Virus record (IMG/VR): IMGVR_UViG_3300021479_000054
Span: 1 to 27,712 of that record
Origin: a virus
DNA: 27,712 nucleotides
Direction: 5' to 3' (one strand)
The stretch's first letter is position 1. Each line of letters begins with the position of its first letter. Positions 5,544-12,773 of the stretch are shown here, piece after piece. The position numbers were made by a program, and so were the translations under genes. The notes below the pieces were generated by a model. That model made no database searches. It had not been told where the DNA came from and saw nothing but the letters and a program-made list of their open reading frames with translations.

Positions 5544-6251
5544 ATGCATTCCTTTTCCATTCTCAAGCTCTACAGCGTGCCTTCCGTCCAAGAGTGCCAC
5601 TTACTATTGTCTCGTCTCTCTCCGGGCGCTCACGTGGCTGCAATTGCTATGCAGGGCACTCCATATCATCGAATAGCAGTGAACATGGAAGACGCTGGTT
5701 TTGAAATCCGAGATCAAATCATCTGGGTAGCTGAAATACACGTCTCGATTGCCCTGGCTAGAAAACCTCTTGCAGAAAAGACAGTTGCTCAAAATATTCT
5801 GAAGTATGGAACGGGCGGCTTGAATGTCGATGCGTGTCGGATTGGAACCACGGATAAGCTTGGTGGTGGTTCACGGAGCGGTCCCACAACTTGTGCTGAT
5901 GGTTGGGGCCGTCCGTGGAGACATGACATTAACAAACGAGACTTATATGCTACTCACGCCGAAAGCAAGATAGCCCAAGCGGAAACAATGGGCCGATTCC
6001 CTGCGAATGTGATTTTGACGAAAGAAGCCGGTGGTCGTGTTGATGAACAAAGCGGACATTCGGCGGGTCATCAACGGGTCGCCAAAAGAAGCGCAAAGAA
6101 GACAACACAAGTATACGGCGGGTTCCTGTCGGGTCAACGAAGCGTATTGCAAGGTTACAGCGACTCTGGCGGCGCTTCTCGATTCTTCAAATGGTGTGAC
6201 AATGAAACGGAACTAATCGAGTACTTGACAACACTTCTTCAGCCGGTCTAA
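5544..6251 (+). pseudogene. DNA methyltransferase remnant lacking catalytic and SAM-binding motifs
   Basis: The 235-residue frame clearly belongs to phage site-specific DNA methyltransferases of the N4-cytosine/N6-adenine class. It has LSPGAHVAAIAMQGTPYHRI (~25-44), EDAGFEIRDQIIW (~49-61), ALARKPL (~70-76), KYGTGGLNVDACRI (~87-100), GRFPANVI (~150-157) and SGGASRFF (~208-215). Intact relatives begin with the SAM-region and DPPY catalytic motif, have a GFPKS-type segment after the IIW motif, and finish with HPTVKP and DPFxGSG. Here the DPPY part is absent at the N-terminus, the stretch between IIW and ALARKPL is shortened, and the protein stops at EYLTTLLQPV just before the DPF motif. All losses keep the frame. 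It should not methylate DNA, though a DNA-binding role is possible. Confidence 0.8.
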
Positions 6252-6255
6252 ATAC
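6249..6255 (+). promoter_or_regulatory. CTAAATAC element overlapping the methyltransferase-remnant stop
   Basis: TAAATAC preceded by C, formed partly by the TAA stop. Unlike most other copies it has no start codon 11-13 bases downstream, so it may be inactive or serve a short RNA. Confidence 0.3.
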
Positions 6256-6297
6256 AAGCGTTCAACATCGCAAGTCGTCCAACTTGTGATTCTCTCA

Positions 6298-6345
6298 AGC
6301 CGTCCTAGAAAACCTCCAAAGTGCTTCTAGGGCGGCTCTCTTTTT
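6298..6345 (+). terminator. Strong Rho-independent terminator
   Basis: AGCCGTCCTAGAA (6298-6310) pairs with TTCTAGGGCGGCT (6325-6337), 13 bp with one G-U, followed by CTCTTTTTG. It closes the accessory block just before the packaging block. Confidence 0.9.
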
Positions 6346-6350
6346 GTCTC

Positions 6351-6357
6351 TAAATAC
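6351..6357 (+). promoter_or_regulatory. CTAAATAC element before an HNH-like gene
   Basis: TAAATAC starts 12 bases before the ATG at 6363, directly after a terminator, with no Shine-Dalgarno sequence and no -35 box. A new transcript is needed here, which supports a promoter role. Confidence 0.5.
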
Positions 6358-6362
6358 AGGCG

Positions 6363-6881
6363 ATGCGAGACAATCTAAACCCATTCCTTAAATCGGAAAC
6401 ATCGAATAATCCGTTTGATCCGCTGCCAGTAAGCGAAACATACCGTAAACGTGCAAACCACCAGAGCATCTACTGGAAAGCCAGAGCGCAGACAATCGAG
6501 GGCAGAGCGTTACGACTGCTCAACTCGGCAAAGGTAAGGTCGAAAAAGGACTTGTTGGCATATGATCTCACGCCAGAATGGTTGATTGAAAAACTAACGT
6601 CGGGTCACTGTGAAGTATCCGGCATCAAGTTTGATCTGTTGCTGAGTCAGACAACATCCAAGAACAAATATGCGCCGTCCCTTGATCGTATAGACCCAAG
6701 CAAAGGTTACACAAAAGCAAATACTCGTTGTGTCGTGTGGATGTACAACAGTTGTAAGTCAGAATATTCCGATGGTGAAGTGTTAGAGTTCGCCCGTGCT
6801 CTTCTCAAAACTGACTTGTTGCGCCGTACCGACCGGATGCATGAACTTTATCACGAACTTTATCACGAATCACAACAATAA
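6363..6881 (+). CDS. HNH-like nuclease, free-standing
   Basis: 172 residues. The C-terminal half has HCEVSGIKFDLLL (~92-104), then APSLDRIDPSKGYTKANTRC (~115-134), VVWMYNSCK and a helix (GEVLEFARALL). This matches a divergent HNH/beta-beta-alpha-metal pattern in which DRID takes the place of DH-I and the later N and N-x-x-K residues follow. Such nucleases nick or cut DNA and are often free-standing homing-type genes in phages. The N-terminal ~80 residues are basic and helical, possibly for DNA binding. The 3' end carries a 12-bp tandem repeat encoding ELYH twice. A related gene lies antisense at 15154-15558. No ribosome site; a CTAAATAC element precedes it. Confidence 0.7.
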   Translation: MRDNLNPFLKSETSNNPFDPLPVSETYRKRANHQSIYWKARAQTIEGRALRLLNSAKVRSKKDLLAYDLTPEWLIEKLTSGHCEVSGIKFDLLLSQTTSKNKYAPSLDRIDPSKGYTKANTRCVVWMYNSCKSEYSDGEVLEFARALLKTDLLRRTDRMHELYHELYHESQQ

Positions 6882-6886
6882 ACAAA

Positions 6887-7210
6887 ATGCCGAGTAAGCC
6901 ACAACACGCTTGTAGTTTCCCTCATTGTGTCGCTCGTGTTGCAGACGGTTATTATTGCCCGGAGCACAAGACAACCAGCGACCAATACCGGGGCAGTTCG
7001 GCAGAGCGTGGTTATGACGGAGATTGGAGAAAGTTTCGTCTGTGGTTCATTGAAAGACATCCATTCTGCTTTGATTGTAAGATCGTGGCAACCAAAGATG
7101 TCCATCACGTTTTGAAGTTGGTCGAATACCCGGCGCTGCGATTAGTCGAGAGTAACTGTCTGGGCCTCTGTCATGATTGCCACGCAGTACGAACGGGTAG
7201 AGGCGAATAA
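6887..7210 (+). CDS. HNH endonuclease beside the terminase block
   Basis: 107 residues with a zinc-binding HNH layout: CSFPHC...YYCPEH (~9-26), RGSSAERGYDGDWRKFRLWF (~35-54), HPFCFDC (~57-63), the catalytic VHH (~71-73) and LCHDCHAVRTGRGE at the C-terminus. This subtype sits next to terminase genes in many HK97-type phages, where HNH proteins assist the terminase in cutting concatemeric DNA at packaging. The gene begins six bases after the previous stop with only A-rich sequence before the ATG. Here three secreted-protein genes separate it from the small terminase. Identity is secure; the packaging role rests on family precedent. Confidence 0.9.
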   Translation: MPSKPQHACSFPHCVARVADGYYCPEHKTTSDQYRGSSAERGYDGDWRKFRLWFIERHPFCFDCKIVATKDVHHVLKLVEYPALRLVESNCLGLCHDCHAVRTGRGE

Positions 7211-7217
7211 CATTCTC

Positions 7218-7224
7218 TAAATAC
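7218..7224 (+). promoter_or_regulatory. CTAAATAC element before the first signal-peptide gene
   Basis: TAAATAC starts 11 bases before the ATG at 7229, preceded by TCTC exactly as at 6351. It is not part of the preceding stop codon. No Shine-Dalgarno sequence. Confidence 0.5.
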
Positions 7225-7228
7225 CATC

Positions 7229-7609
7229 ATGCGAAATCTTTATCTGTTTTGTACACTGGCGATCTTGTGTTTATATGTTCAATTCGCCAATCAAGTTCCA
7301 GTATCCGCCCAAGCAAATGTTCCTATAACGATCACTACCAAAGCTGATCTGACAGGCAACAGTGGCACTCAGCAAGTCACGGCAACACCGACCACCTGTC
7401 GTGAAATTCAGTTTGTTGCTTTGGCGGCAAACACAGCGGCTATAAGAATGGGTGATGCTTCGACCGCTGTAAGTCAAGGATTACCGATTGCTGCGGGTGG
7501 TGTTTGGAACCGGGCTCAAAATCCCAACATCAATTTTGTTCATCGTCTTGACTCATATTATTTCTATGGGGTCACTGGCGACAAACTATCAGTGACGTGT
7601 GAGAACTAA
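7229..7609 (+). CDS. Secreted phage protein, unknown, with Sec signal peptide
   Basis: 126 residues. An N-terminal signal peptide is plain: MRNLYLFCTLAILCLYVQFA, then NQVPVSAQA, with likely cleavage near residue 29. The mature part (~95 residues) is beta-rich with Thr, Ala and Gly. It contains VALAANTAAIRMGDASTAVSQ (NTAAIRMGD) and HRLDSYYFYGVTGDKLSV, a pattern seen in small phage decoration or fibre-associated domains. Two cysteines (~57 and 124) could pair after export. It is the first of three consecutive genes with signal peptides, placed between an HNH gene and the terminase. What an exported protein does here is not known; display on the host cell or release with the virion are both possible. 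Confidence 0.75.
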   Translation: MRNLYLFCTLAILCLYVQFANQVPVSAQANVPITITTKADLTGNSGTQQVTATPTTCREIQFVALAANTAAIRMGDASTAVSQGLPIAAGGVWNRAQNPNINFVHRLDSYYFYGVTGDKLSVTCEN

Positions 7610-7610
7610 A

Positions 7611-8084
7611 ATGTTCAAAGGTATCTGCTTACTCATTTTCTTTTGCTCGATTCTTTCATTCGCACAATACAACCCTCCGGGCGGCGGGAGTGGGAGTGGT
7701 GGTGGTCCCACACGGCTTACGTTCCTCAACTGTGCCGCCCCATGTGTGATAGGCGATCAATCGAATTGGAAGCAAACTATCACGTCGTCAATGGCGGTGA
7801 CAAGTTGCAGGATAGATGCGGCTGTTTATCCGACCGGCGCTAACTTGGTGGTCGATATAAAAAAGAATCCAACGCCAGTGAGTATCGGTGTGTGGACGGG
7901 CGGAACAACAATTTTTACTTCGACGACATTAGTGTTGCCCGCTGCCGGGACGAATTCAGTTAGTCAAAGCGGCATAGCGGCTGCGGGAACTTTGGCATCT
8001 GGTGATTATCTTGTGTCATTCGTAACGGCGGTAGGCTCGACAATCGCCGGTCAAGGAGTGAATATTGTATGCTCCGCACAATAG
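7611..8084 (+). CDS. Secreted phage protein with Gly-rich linker, unknown
   Basis: 157 residues from ATG 7611, one base after the previous stop; a GTG at 7599 is less likely. Signal peptide MFKGICLLIFFCSILSFAQ, then a PPGGGSGSGGGP linker, then a beta-rich domain (TRLTFLNCAAPCVIGD to the end) with regularly placed Thr/Val strands and a last-strand cysteine (VNIVC). It resembles small jelly-roll or Ig-like phage surface domains by composition only. Four cysteines in the mature protein fit disulfides outside the cytoplasm. It overlaps the following gene by 16 bases, so the two are co-translated. No family recognised. Confidence 0.75.
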   Translation: MFKGICLLIFFCSILSFAQYNPPGGGSGSGGGPTRLTFLNCAAPCVIGDQSNWKQTITSSMAVTSCRIDAAVYPTGANLVVDIKKNPTPVSIGVWTGGTTIFTSTTLVLPAAGTNSVSQSGIAAAGTLASGDYLVSFVTAVGSTIAGQGVNIVCSAQ

Positions 8085-10366
8085 TCTTTTTGTTGCTTTG
8101 TTCATTCGCTCAAGCGTCAACCTACACAGCAACACAGAGCGGCAATTGGGCAGCAACGTCAACTTGGGGCGGCTCTGGCCCTCCAGGAACGGGCGACCGT
8201 GCCATCATCAACTGTGCTTGTACCGTTACGATTCCAGTGTCAACAACCGTCGTAATCGGTGATTCACCAGTTGCAGGCACAGCGGTAGTTAGTGTTGGTC
8301 AAGCTACAAACCTTGTATCGCCGAAGCTCGTAAATGCCGGTACTCTCACTCTGCAAGGTGACTTGTCGGTAGGTCCCGGAGCTTGGAACGCTGTAACGAC
8401 ACCCGGTACATATGAAATGCAAGGCGGAAGTATCACCCAGTTTAGTTCACCATCCACGGTTGCTTACAGACTGACATGGCCCGCCGAAAACAATAACCCA
8501 AGATTCCCATTGATAAAGAGCACTGCAACATCATGGGCAAGTCCTGCCATCGTTCAGAACATATCAGGAAATGTCGGAAATAACGGCATGATTTCAACCG
8601 TTTGTTGTGATTCTTCGTTGAACCTGTCATATACGAAGTTGATAAATTTGGGCACGTCATCTGTACCTGGATTAAAAGTCGGTGGAGATTTGATTTTGAA
8701 CCATGTCCTTATGGTGGGATCGGGTAATATAACTCATCTCGGCACAGGTGCATATCAGGCTTGTATTGATAATTTGGACGTGAGAAGTCCTACCGCTTCA
8801 CAACTCATAACCGTCCCTGGTCCACCCGCTGTAACGGGATGTAACCATATCAACAATTCCACGTTTTATTCAAATGCGTCTGGAACTACCGCTGACTTGG
8901 AATGGCCGGGTATGACTGTTACTAATACCATTTTTGGTATCGGTTCAACGTGGCCGAATGCGAATAATGTAACTTGGACAAATGTCGTTCTCGCCGATCC
9001 ATTCGGCACGCCAAATAATAGTCCCGCATCATCAATTCAAACAGGCTTTTTATGGGACGGTGGGGGAGCCTGGATAAGCACTGCTGCGTACAATGCACAC
9101 ACATTAAACGGCGTGTCGGGAACAAACGCTGTCCAAAATATTGTGATTGATGGGAGTGGTTCCACCAATGGCATCGGCGACTTATGGGTCACTCCTGGTG
9201 TTCATTACGTGAATCGAGTGATGATGGTAAATGGTGCAGGCAATCTCGAAGATGGCACAGGCACAAACAGTACGTCTTTTGGTTTCATAAATCACAGCAC
9301 GTCAGAAGATTCAGATGGTGGCGGTGGCGCAAGTACCATTTCTCTTAATGAATTTCAAGCAAATCAAAATCAACTCAAACAAGCAACTAACATTTTAGCG
9401 GATCGAAATTTCAATGGTCTTTGTCCAGCTTCCAGTGCTGCACCATATATTCAACAAACTGGACTAACCTACGATTACAATTGGTTCAGCAATCGAAAGG
9501 ACCCCGATCCAGTCAATGTTGTTTCGGTTCGTCCGTGGAACTCTGCAACGAATCATCAAGGTTCGCTTTGTGATAACTGGATTAGTGGCAGCGGTTCGGG
9601 TGGTGCTGATATATCTAAGGCTACTATTTCGGTAACTACGGTTACCGATGCTGCACATTTGATTGTTAGCAGCACGACATCGGTCAGTGTCGGTGATTAT
9701 CTTTATCACGCTTCCAGTGGCCGTGGTGCGTTTGTTACCGCTGTTCCGTCATCAGGCCATGTGACGATTGGTTTCGATGAAGACGGCGTTTCGGGCATAC
9801 CGTCTGCAATCGCTGGTCAATCATTAGTTGTGCTACCGAATATTTGGTCTTCTGGTGTCTTTGGCGATTCCGGCAAGGGACAACATGAAGGTTACACCGA
9901 TCCAAGACTTATCAATCCTAACGTCACAGTAGCGACATGGGATAAAGCGAACGGTGGTCCTGGAACTCTCGCTAACGCACGTCTCGAAGCGTTCAAGATG
10001 AATGGTTGGGATGTGGACGGTAATGCTGTCACGTTCAATCCTGCCTATTCAATCGCAAATTGGTTAGCTTATATTCGTCAGGGTTTGATGCCGACTAACT
10101 TAGCGATGAAAGGGTTTTCAAGTGATGCGGCATGGGCACCTACGACGGCTTATGTAGTAGGTCAATCAATCCAAGATTCGGCTCTGCATCTACAAATCTG
10201 CACACACTTAGGCACAAGTGGTTCGTCGGTATCTTTCAATGATCTCGGCGGGACTACGACAGACGGCACAGTAACGTGGACCGATCAAGGCATTATCAAT
10301 AATCCCGGCGCTGTGGCGATTCAAATCTACAACTCACCAGGGATTTCGGGCGGAAGCGTGAATTAG
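8069..10366 (+). CDS. Large secreted beta-helix-like protein with a C-terminal carbohydrate-binding-like module
   Basis: 765 residues. Signal peptide MLRTIVFLLLCSFAQAS, then STYTATQSGNWAATSTWGG, a motif common at the start of G8/beta-helix-type extracellular proteins. The body is rich in Asn, Gly, Thr and Ser with short repeated strands (GTLTLQGDLSVGPG, GLKVGGDLILNHVLMVG), suggesting a right-handed beta-helix over ~60-450. Near ~690-745, AWAPTTAYVVGQ and TTTDGTVTWTDQG match the small Trp-containing module typical of phage tail fibres and CBM5/12-like domains. No polysaccharide-lyase catalytic site could be assigned. A tail spike or host-surface polysaccharide binder would fit the domains, but a Sec signal is not expected on a virion protein assembled in the cytoplasm. 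A weak terminator follows. Confidence 0.75.
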   Translation: MLRTIVFLLLCSFAQASTYTATQSGNWAATSTWGGSGPPGTGDRAIINCACTVTIPVSTTVVIGDSPVAGTAVVSVGQATNLVSPKLVNAGTLTLQGDLSVGPGAWNAVTTPGTYEMQGGSITQFSSPSTVAYRLTWPAENNNPRFPLIKSTATSWASPAIVQNISGNVGNNGMISTVCCDSSLNLSYTKLINLGTSSVPGLKVGGDLILNHVLMVGSGNITHLGTGAYQACIDNLDVRSPTASQLITVPGPPAVTGCNHINNSTFYSNASGTTADLEWPGMTVTNTIFGIGSTWPNANNVTWTNVVLADPFGTPNNSPASSIQTGFLWDGGGAWISTAAYNAHTLNGVSGTNAVQNIVIDGSGSTNGIGDLWVTPGVHYVNRVMMVNGAGNLEDGTGTNSTSFGFINHSTSEDSDGGGGASTISLNEFQANQNQLKQATNILADRNFNGLCPASSAAPYIQQTGLTYDYNWFSNRKDPDPVNVVSVRPWNSATNHQGSLCDNWISGSGSGGADISKATISVTTVTDAAHLIVSSTTSVSVGDYLYHASSGRGAFVTAVPSSGHVTIGFDEDGVSGIPSAIAGQSLVVLPNIWSSGVFGDSGKGQHEGYTDPRLINPNVTVATWDKANGGPGTLANARLEAFKMNGWDVDGNAVTFNPAYSIANWLAYIRQGLMPTNLAMKGFSSDAAWAPTTAYVVGQSIQDSALHLQICTHLGTSGSSVSFNDLGGTTTDGTVTWTDQGIINNPGAVAIQIYNSPGISGGSVN

Positions 10367-10429
10367 TCCGAAGGCCGGAAGTGGTTGAAAGGATGGGAGT
10401 TAGGAGGGGTGTGTAAGATCCTTAGAATC

Positions 10430-10459
10430 AAAGGGTTGCCGTGACCCCAACGCCCTTTT
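10430..10459 (+). terminator. Possible terminator after the secreted-protein cluster
   Basis: AAAGGGTTG (10430-10438) pairs with CAACGCCCTTT (10448-10458) with a two-base bulge; only TTC follows the stem. It lies in the 126-base gap before the terminase small subunit gene. Confidence 0.5.
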
Positions 10460-10492
10460 CCACGTGTTCGGACAGAATTTTCAAAGGTAAAT

Positions 10493-10939
10493 ATGGCAAA
10501 TCGAGGACAAAACCGTCAACCGGGCTCAGTACGAGACATCAAGGAAGGCTCACTAGCGGGCAAATTAGACCCGCCACAAGATGTACAAGCACCAAAGTGG
10601 CTCTCGGGTCCAGCCAAGAAAGAATTCAAGCTCCTGGTGTCTTATTTGAAAGATGCTAATGTCCCGATCAAACAGTTAGATGCTTATGCAATAGCGATGA
10701 CTGCCCAATGTGTAACTAGTGTCGCCGATTGGTCCGTTAAAGAACAGGCGGCTACTTCGCTTGACGATCAATTAGCATGTTCGCAGCAGGTCGCACGATT
10801 TCAAAGAGACTCGCAACAATGGCTTGCCTCAATTTGCGCTTCACCAAAGTCGAGAGTTCAAATCGGTCTCCGGTCAACAGACAAGAAACAAGGACCGCTG
10901 GCAAAGCTCCTAGAGCAGAAGCAACAGAATGGAAGTTGA
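10493..10939 (+). CDS. terS: Terminase small subunit, P27 family
   Basis: 148 residues. The N-terminus GSVRDIKEGSLAGKLDPPQD followed by APKWLSGPAKKEFKLLVSYL is the characteristic start of P27-type small terminase subunits, and the helical middle (LDAYAIAMTAQCVTSVADW) and Lys/Gln-rich tail fit the family. The protein recognises the packaging site on phage DNA and recruits the large subunit. The ribosome site AAAGG lies six bases before the ATG. It overlaps the large-subunit gene by 11 bases, so both are made together. Size is normal for the family. Confidence 0.9.
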   Translation: MANRGQNRQPGSVRDIKEGSLAGKLDPPQDVQAPKWLSGPAKKEFKLLVSYLKDANVPIKQLDAYAIAMTAQCVTSVADWSVKEQAATSLDDQLACSQQVARFQRDSQQWLASICASPKSRVQIGLRSTDKKQGPLAKLLEQKQQNGS

Positions 10940-11879
10940 AACAAATCAAAAAGGAATCTATTTCGATCATAAGTCAGTTGCCCTGGACATTGCGTTTATC
11001 GAAAGTTTGACCCTCACCAAATCGACATTGAGCGGTAAACCGGAACCTTTCGTTCTTCTGAAACCTCATCGAAAACTCATCACTAATTTGCTTGGTTGGA
11101 AACGGCAAGACGGAACCCGCTTGTATACCCGCTGCTTTTTCTCAGTGGCTCGAAAGAACGCAAAATCGACTAGTTGCGCTGCCCTGGCCCTGGCATTACT
11201 CGTGATGGACGACGAGCAAAGCCCGGAAATTTACTTGGCTGCGAAAACAAGAGAACAGGCTTCCATTGTATTTGATGCCGCTGTCCAGTTCATCTATGCA
11301 CACCCGGAATTAAGATCACTACTCAAAGTAACACCGTATTCAAAAACCATTATCAACCCAATGAACAACGGCGTATTGAAGGCTCTCTCGTCGGAAGGCA
11401 AGACGGCGCACGGTAAGAATCCGAGTGCAGTTATCTTTGATGAGTTATGGGCATGGGACACGCCAGAGCAAGAACTATACGACGCTCTGACATCGGGCAG
11501 CGCTGCTAGAAGATCGCCGATTTTTTGTTTCATTACAACTGCTGGTGTCAATGAACATACTCTCTGTGGCCGTGAGTACGATTATGCGGTCAAGGTACGA
11601 GATGGCGTGATAGTTGATCCTCATTACTTGCCGTTGATTTATGAAGTTCCAAAAGATGCAGATTGGACCGATGAAAAGTTGTGGCATCTTGCGAATCCGT
11701 GTCTAGGCTCGATTGTCAAACTCGAATCACTCAGAGAAGACCGGGACAAGGCTCTCAATGTGCCGAGCGAACAGACAGCGTTTAAGCGGCTTCATTGCAA
11801 TATGTGGGTGAACAGTCGAGATACCTGGATTCCGGTCGGTAAGTTTGATCTGTGTAAGTGGGACGGTAAATCATTCTAA
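10929..11879 (+). CDS. terL: Terminase large subunit, ATPase half (split gene)
   Basis: 316 residues covering the packaging-motor ATPase domain of an HK97-type large terminase. Motifs: SVARKNAKST (~72-81) as Walker A, with Ala where ARKNGK usually has Gly; VIFDELWAW (~168-176) as Walker B with catalytic Glu172; and FITTAG (~201-206) as the coupling motif. It pumps DNA into the prohead. The ORF stops after CKWDGKSF, which in intact homologues is the linker into the nuclease domain. Its TAA overlaps the ATG of the nuclease ORF as TAATG. No slippery heptamer is visible at the junction, so re-initiation is likelier than frameshifting. Confidence 0.93.
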   Translation: MEVETNQKGIYFDHKSVALDIAFIESLTLTKSTLSGKPEPFVLLKPHRKLITNLLGWKRQDGTRLYTRCFFSVARKNAKSTSCAALALALLVMDDEQSPEIYLAAKTREQASIVFDAAVQFIYAHPELRSLLKVTPYSKTIINPMNNGVLKALSSEGKTAHGKNPSAVIFDELWAWDTPEQELYDALTSGSAARRSPIFCFITTAGVNEHTLCGREYDYAVKVRDGVIVDPHYLPLIYEVPKDADWTDEKLWHLANPCLGSIVKLESLREDRDKALNVPSEQTAFKRLHCNMWVNSRDTWIPVGKFDLCKWDGKSF

Positions 11880-12568
11880 TGGATTCAATTTTCCTCACCA
11901 AAGATCCAACAGGACAGAAGTTTCTTGAATACCTAAAGCCACACCCTTGTTATGCGGGTTTGGATCTTGCAAGCGTTTCAGACTTGACCGCATTCGTCTT
12001 AGCATGGCCGATTAAGGATGTTGTCTACACATTTCCTTGGTTCTTCATACCGGGCGAAGAGTTGCCAGCGAGATGTAGACAGGATTCAGTACCTTACGAC
12101 CAATGGTTGAAAGCTGGTCACATAGAGGTTACGCAAGGAAATGTGACCGACTGGAGGTATGTTTGTAGGCGCATTAAAGAGCTTTCGACAGTCTTCAAGA
12201 TTCATGATATAGGCTTCGACAGAGCGGGCGCAAGGGACATTGTATCCGATTTGACTGATGAAGGAATTGTTTGTACCGATGTTTCTCAAGCAATGATGTC
12301 GCTCACAGCACCAGCGAAACGACTTCAAGAACTCATTTTATCGACGAAGTTAGTACACACAGGCAACCCCATTCTCCGGTGGAATCTCGATTGTGCTTCG
12401 ATCTATGGCGACTCTAACGGCAACATCAAAGTATTAAAGCCTGATATCGGCAAGTCATCTAAAAGAATTGACGGAATCATTGCTCTAATTATCGCTATGG
12501 AGCGTCTACAGAAAGCACCAACTCAACAGAAGTCAATCTACAGTCAACGTGGCTTGTTGAAGCTTTAG
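11879..12568 (+). CDS. Terminase large subunit, nuclease half (split gene)
   Basis: 229 residues matching the C-terminal RNase H-like nuclease domain of large terminases. YAGLDLASVSDLTAFVLAWP (~25-44) carries the first metal-binding Asp (D29), IGFDRAGARD (~115-124) the second, and KRIDGIIALIIAMERL near ~205-220 the third. The domain cuts concatemeric DNA at the start and end of packaging. The ORF is in the -1 frame relative to the ATPase ORF and begins in the stop codon of that gene (TAATG). That frame is closed by a TAA just upstream (11867-11869), so a frameshift product could only arise in the last few codons. All three acidic sites are present, so this half looks functional. Confidence 0.92.
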   Translation: MDSIFLTKDPTGQKFLEYLKPHPCYAGLDLASVSDLTAFVLAWPIKDVVYTFPWFFIPGEELPARCRQDSVPYDQWLKAGHIEVTQGNVTDWRYVCRRIKELSTVFKIHDIGFDRAGARDIVSDLTDEGIVCTDVSQAMMSLTAPAKRLQELILSTKLVHTGNPILRWNLDCASIYGDSNGNIKVLKPDIGKSSKRIDGIIALIIAMERLQKAPTQQKSIYSQRGLLKL

Positions 12569-12589
12569 TCATTAGAGTTAGCGGCACTC

Positions 12590-12596
12590 TAAATAC
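12590..12596 (+). promoter_or_regulatory. CTAAATAC element before the small membrane protein gene
   Basis: TAAATAC starts 13 bases before the ATG at 12603, preceded by CTC, 21 bases after the terminase stop and independent of it. No Shine-Dalgarno sequence is present. Confidence 0.5.
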
Positions 12597-12602
12597 CTAC
12601 AC

Positions 12603-12773
12603 ATGACTATTTCAAAGTATATCGACACACAGGACGTTCTGTTGGTCACTGGTTTTGGCTGTCTCGAAAGTGGTGTCGGAATGATCTACGTACCCGCTGC
12701 ATTCATTCTGGCCGGTCTACTCTTCTTCATTTTTGCTGCGCTGATAGAAAAGGCGAAGCGGGCGGTTAAGTAA
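12603..12773 (+). CDS. Small single-pass membrane protein
   Basis: 56 residues: MTISKYIDTQDVLLVTGFGC, a hydrophobic segment (IYVPAAFILAGLLFFIFAAL, ~28-47) and a basic end IEKAKRAVK, giving the cytoplasm a positive tail. Small membrane proteins between the terminase and portal genes are common in HK97-type phages, and their roles are mostly unknown. Its TAA overlaps the portal ATG as TAATG (12771-12775), so translation of the portal may depend on it. It has no ribosome site; a CTAAATAC element lies 13 bases upstream of its ATG. Confidence 0.75.
   Translation: MTISKYIDTQDVLLVTGFGCLESGVGMIYVPAAFILAGLLFFIFAALIEKAKRAVK

Noticed and set aside
11860-11882. Programmed frameshift joining the two terminase ORFs
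   Set aside because: No slippery heptamer is present and the -1 frame has a TAA at 11867-11869, leaving only a few codons for slipping. Re-initiation at TAATG is simpler.
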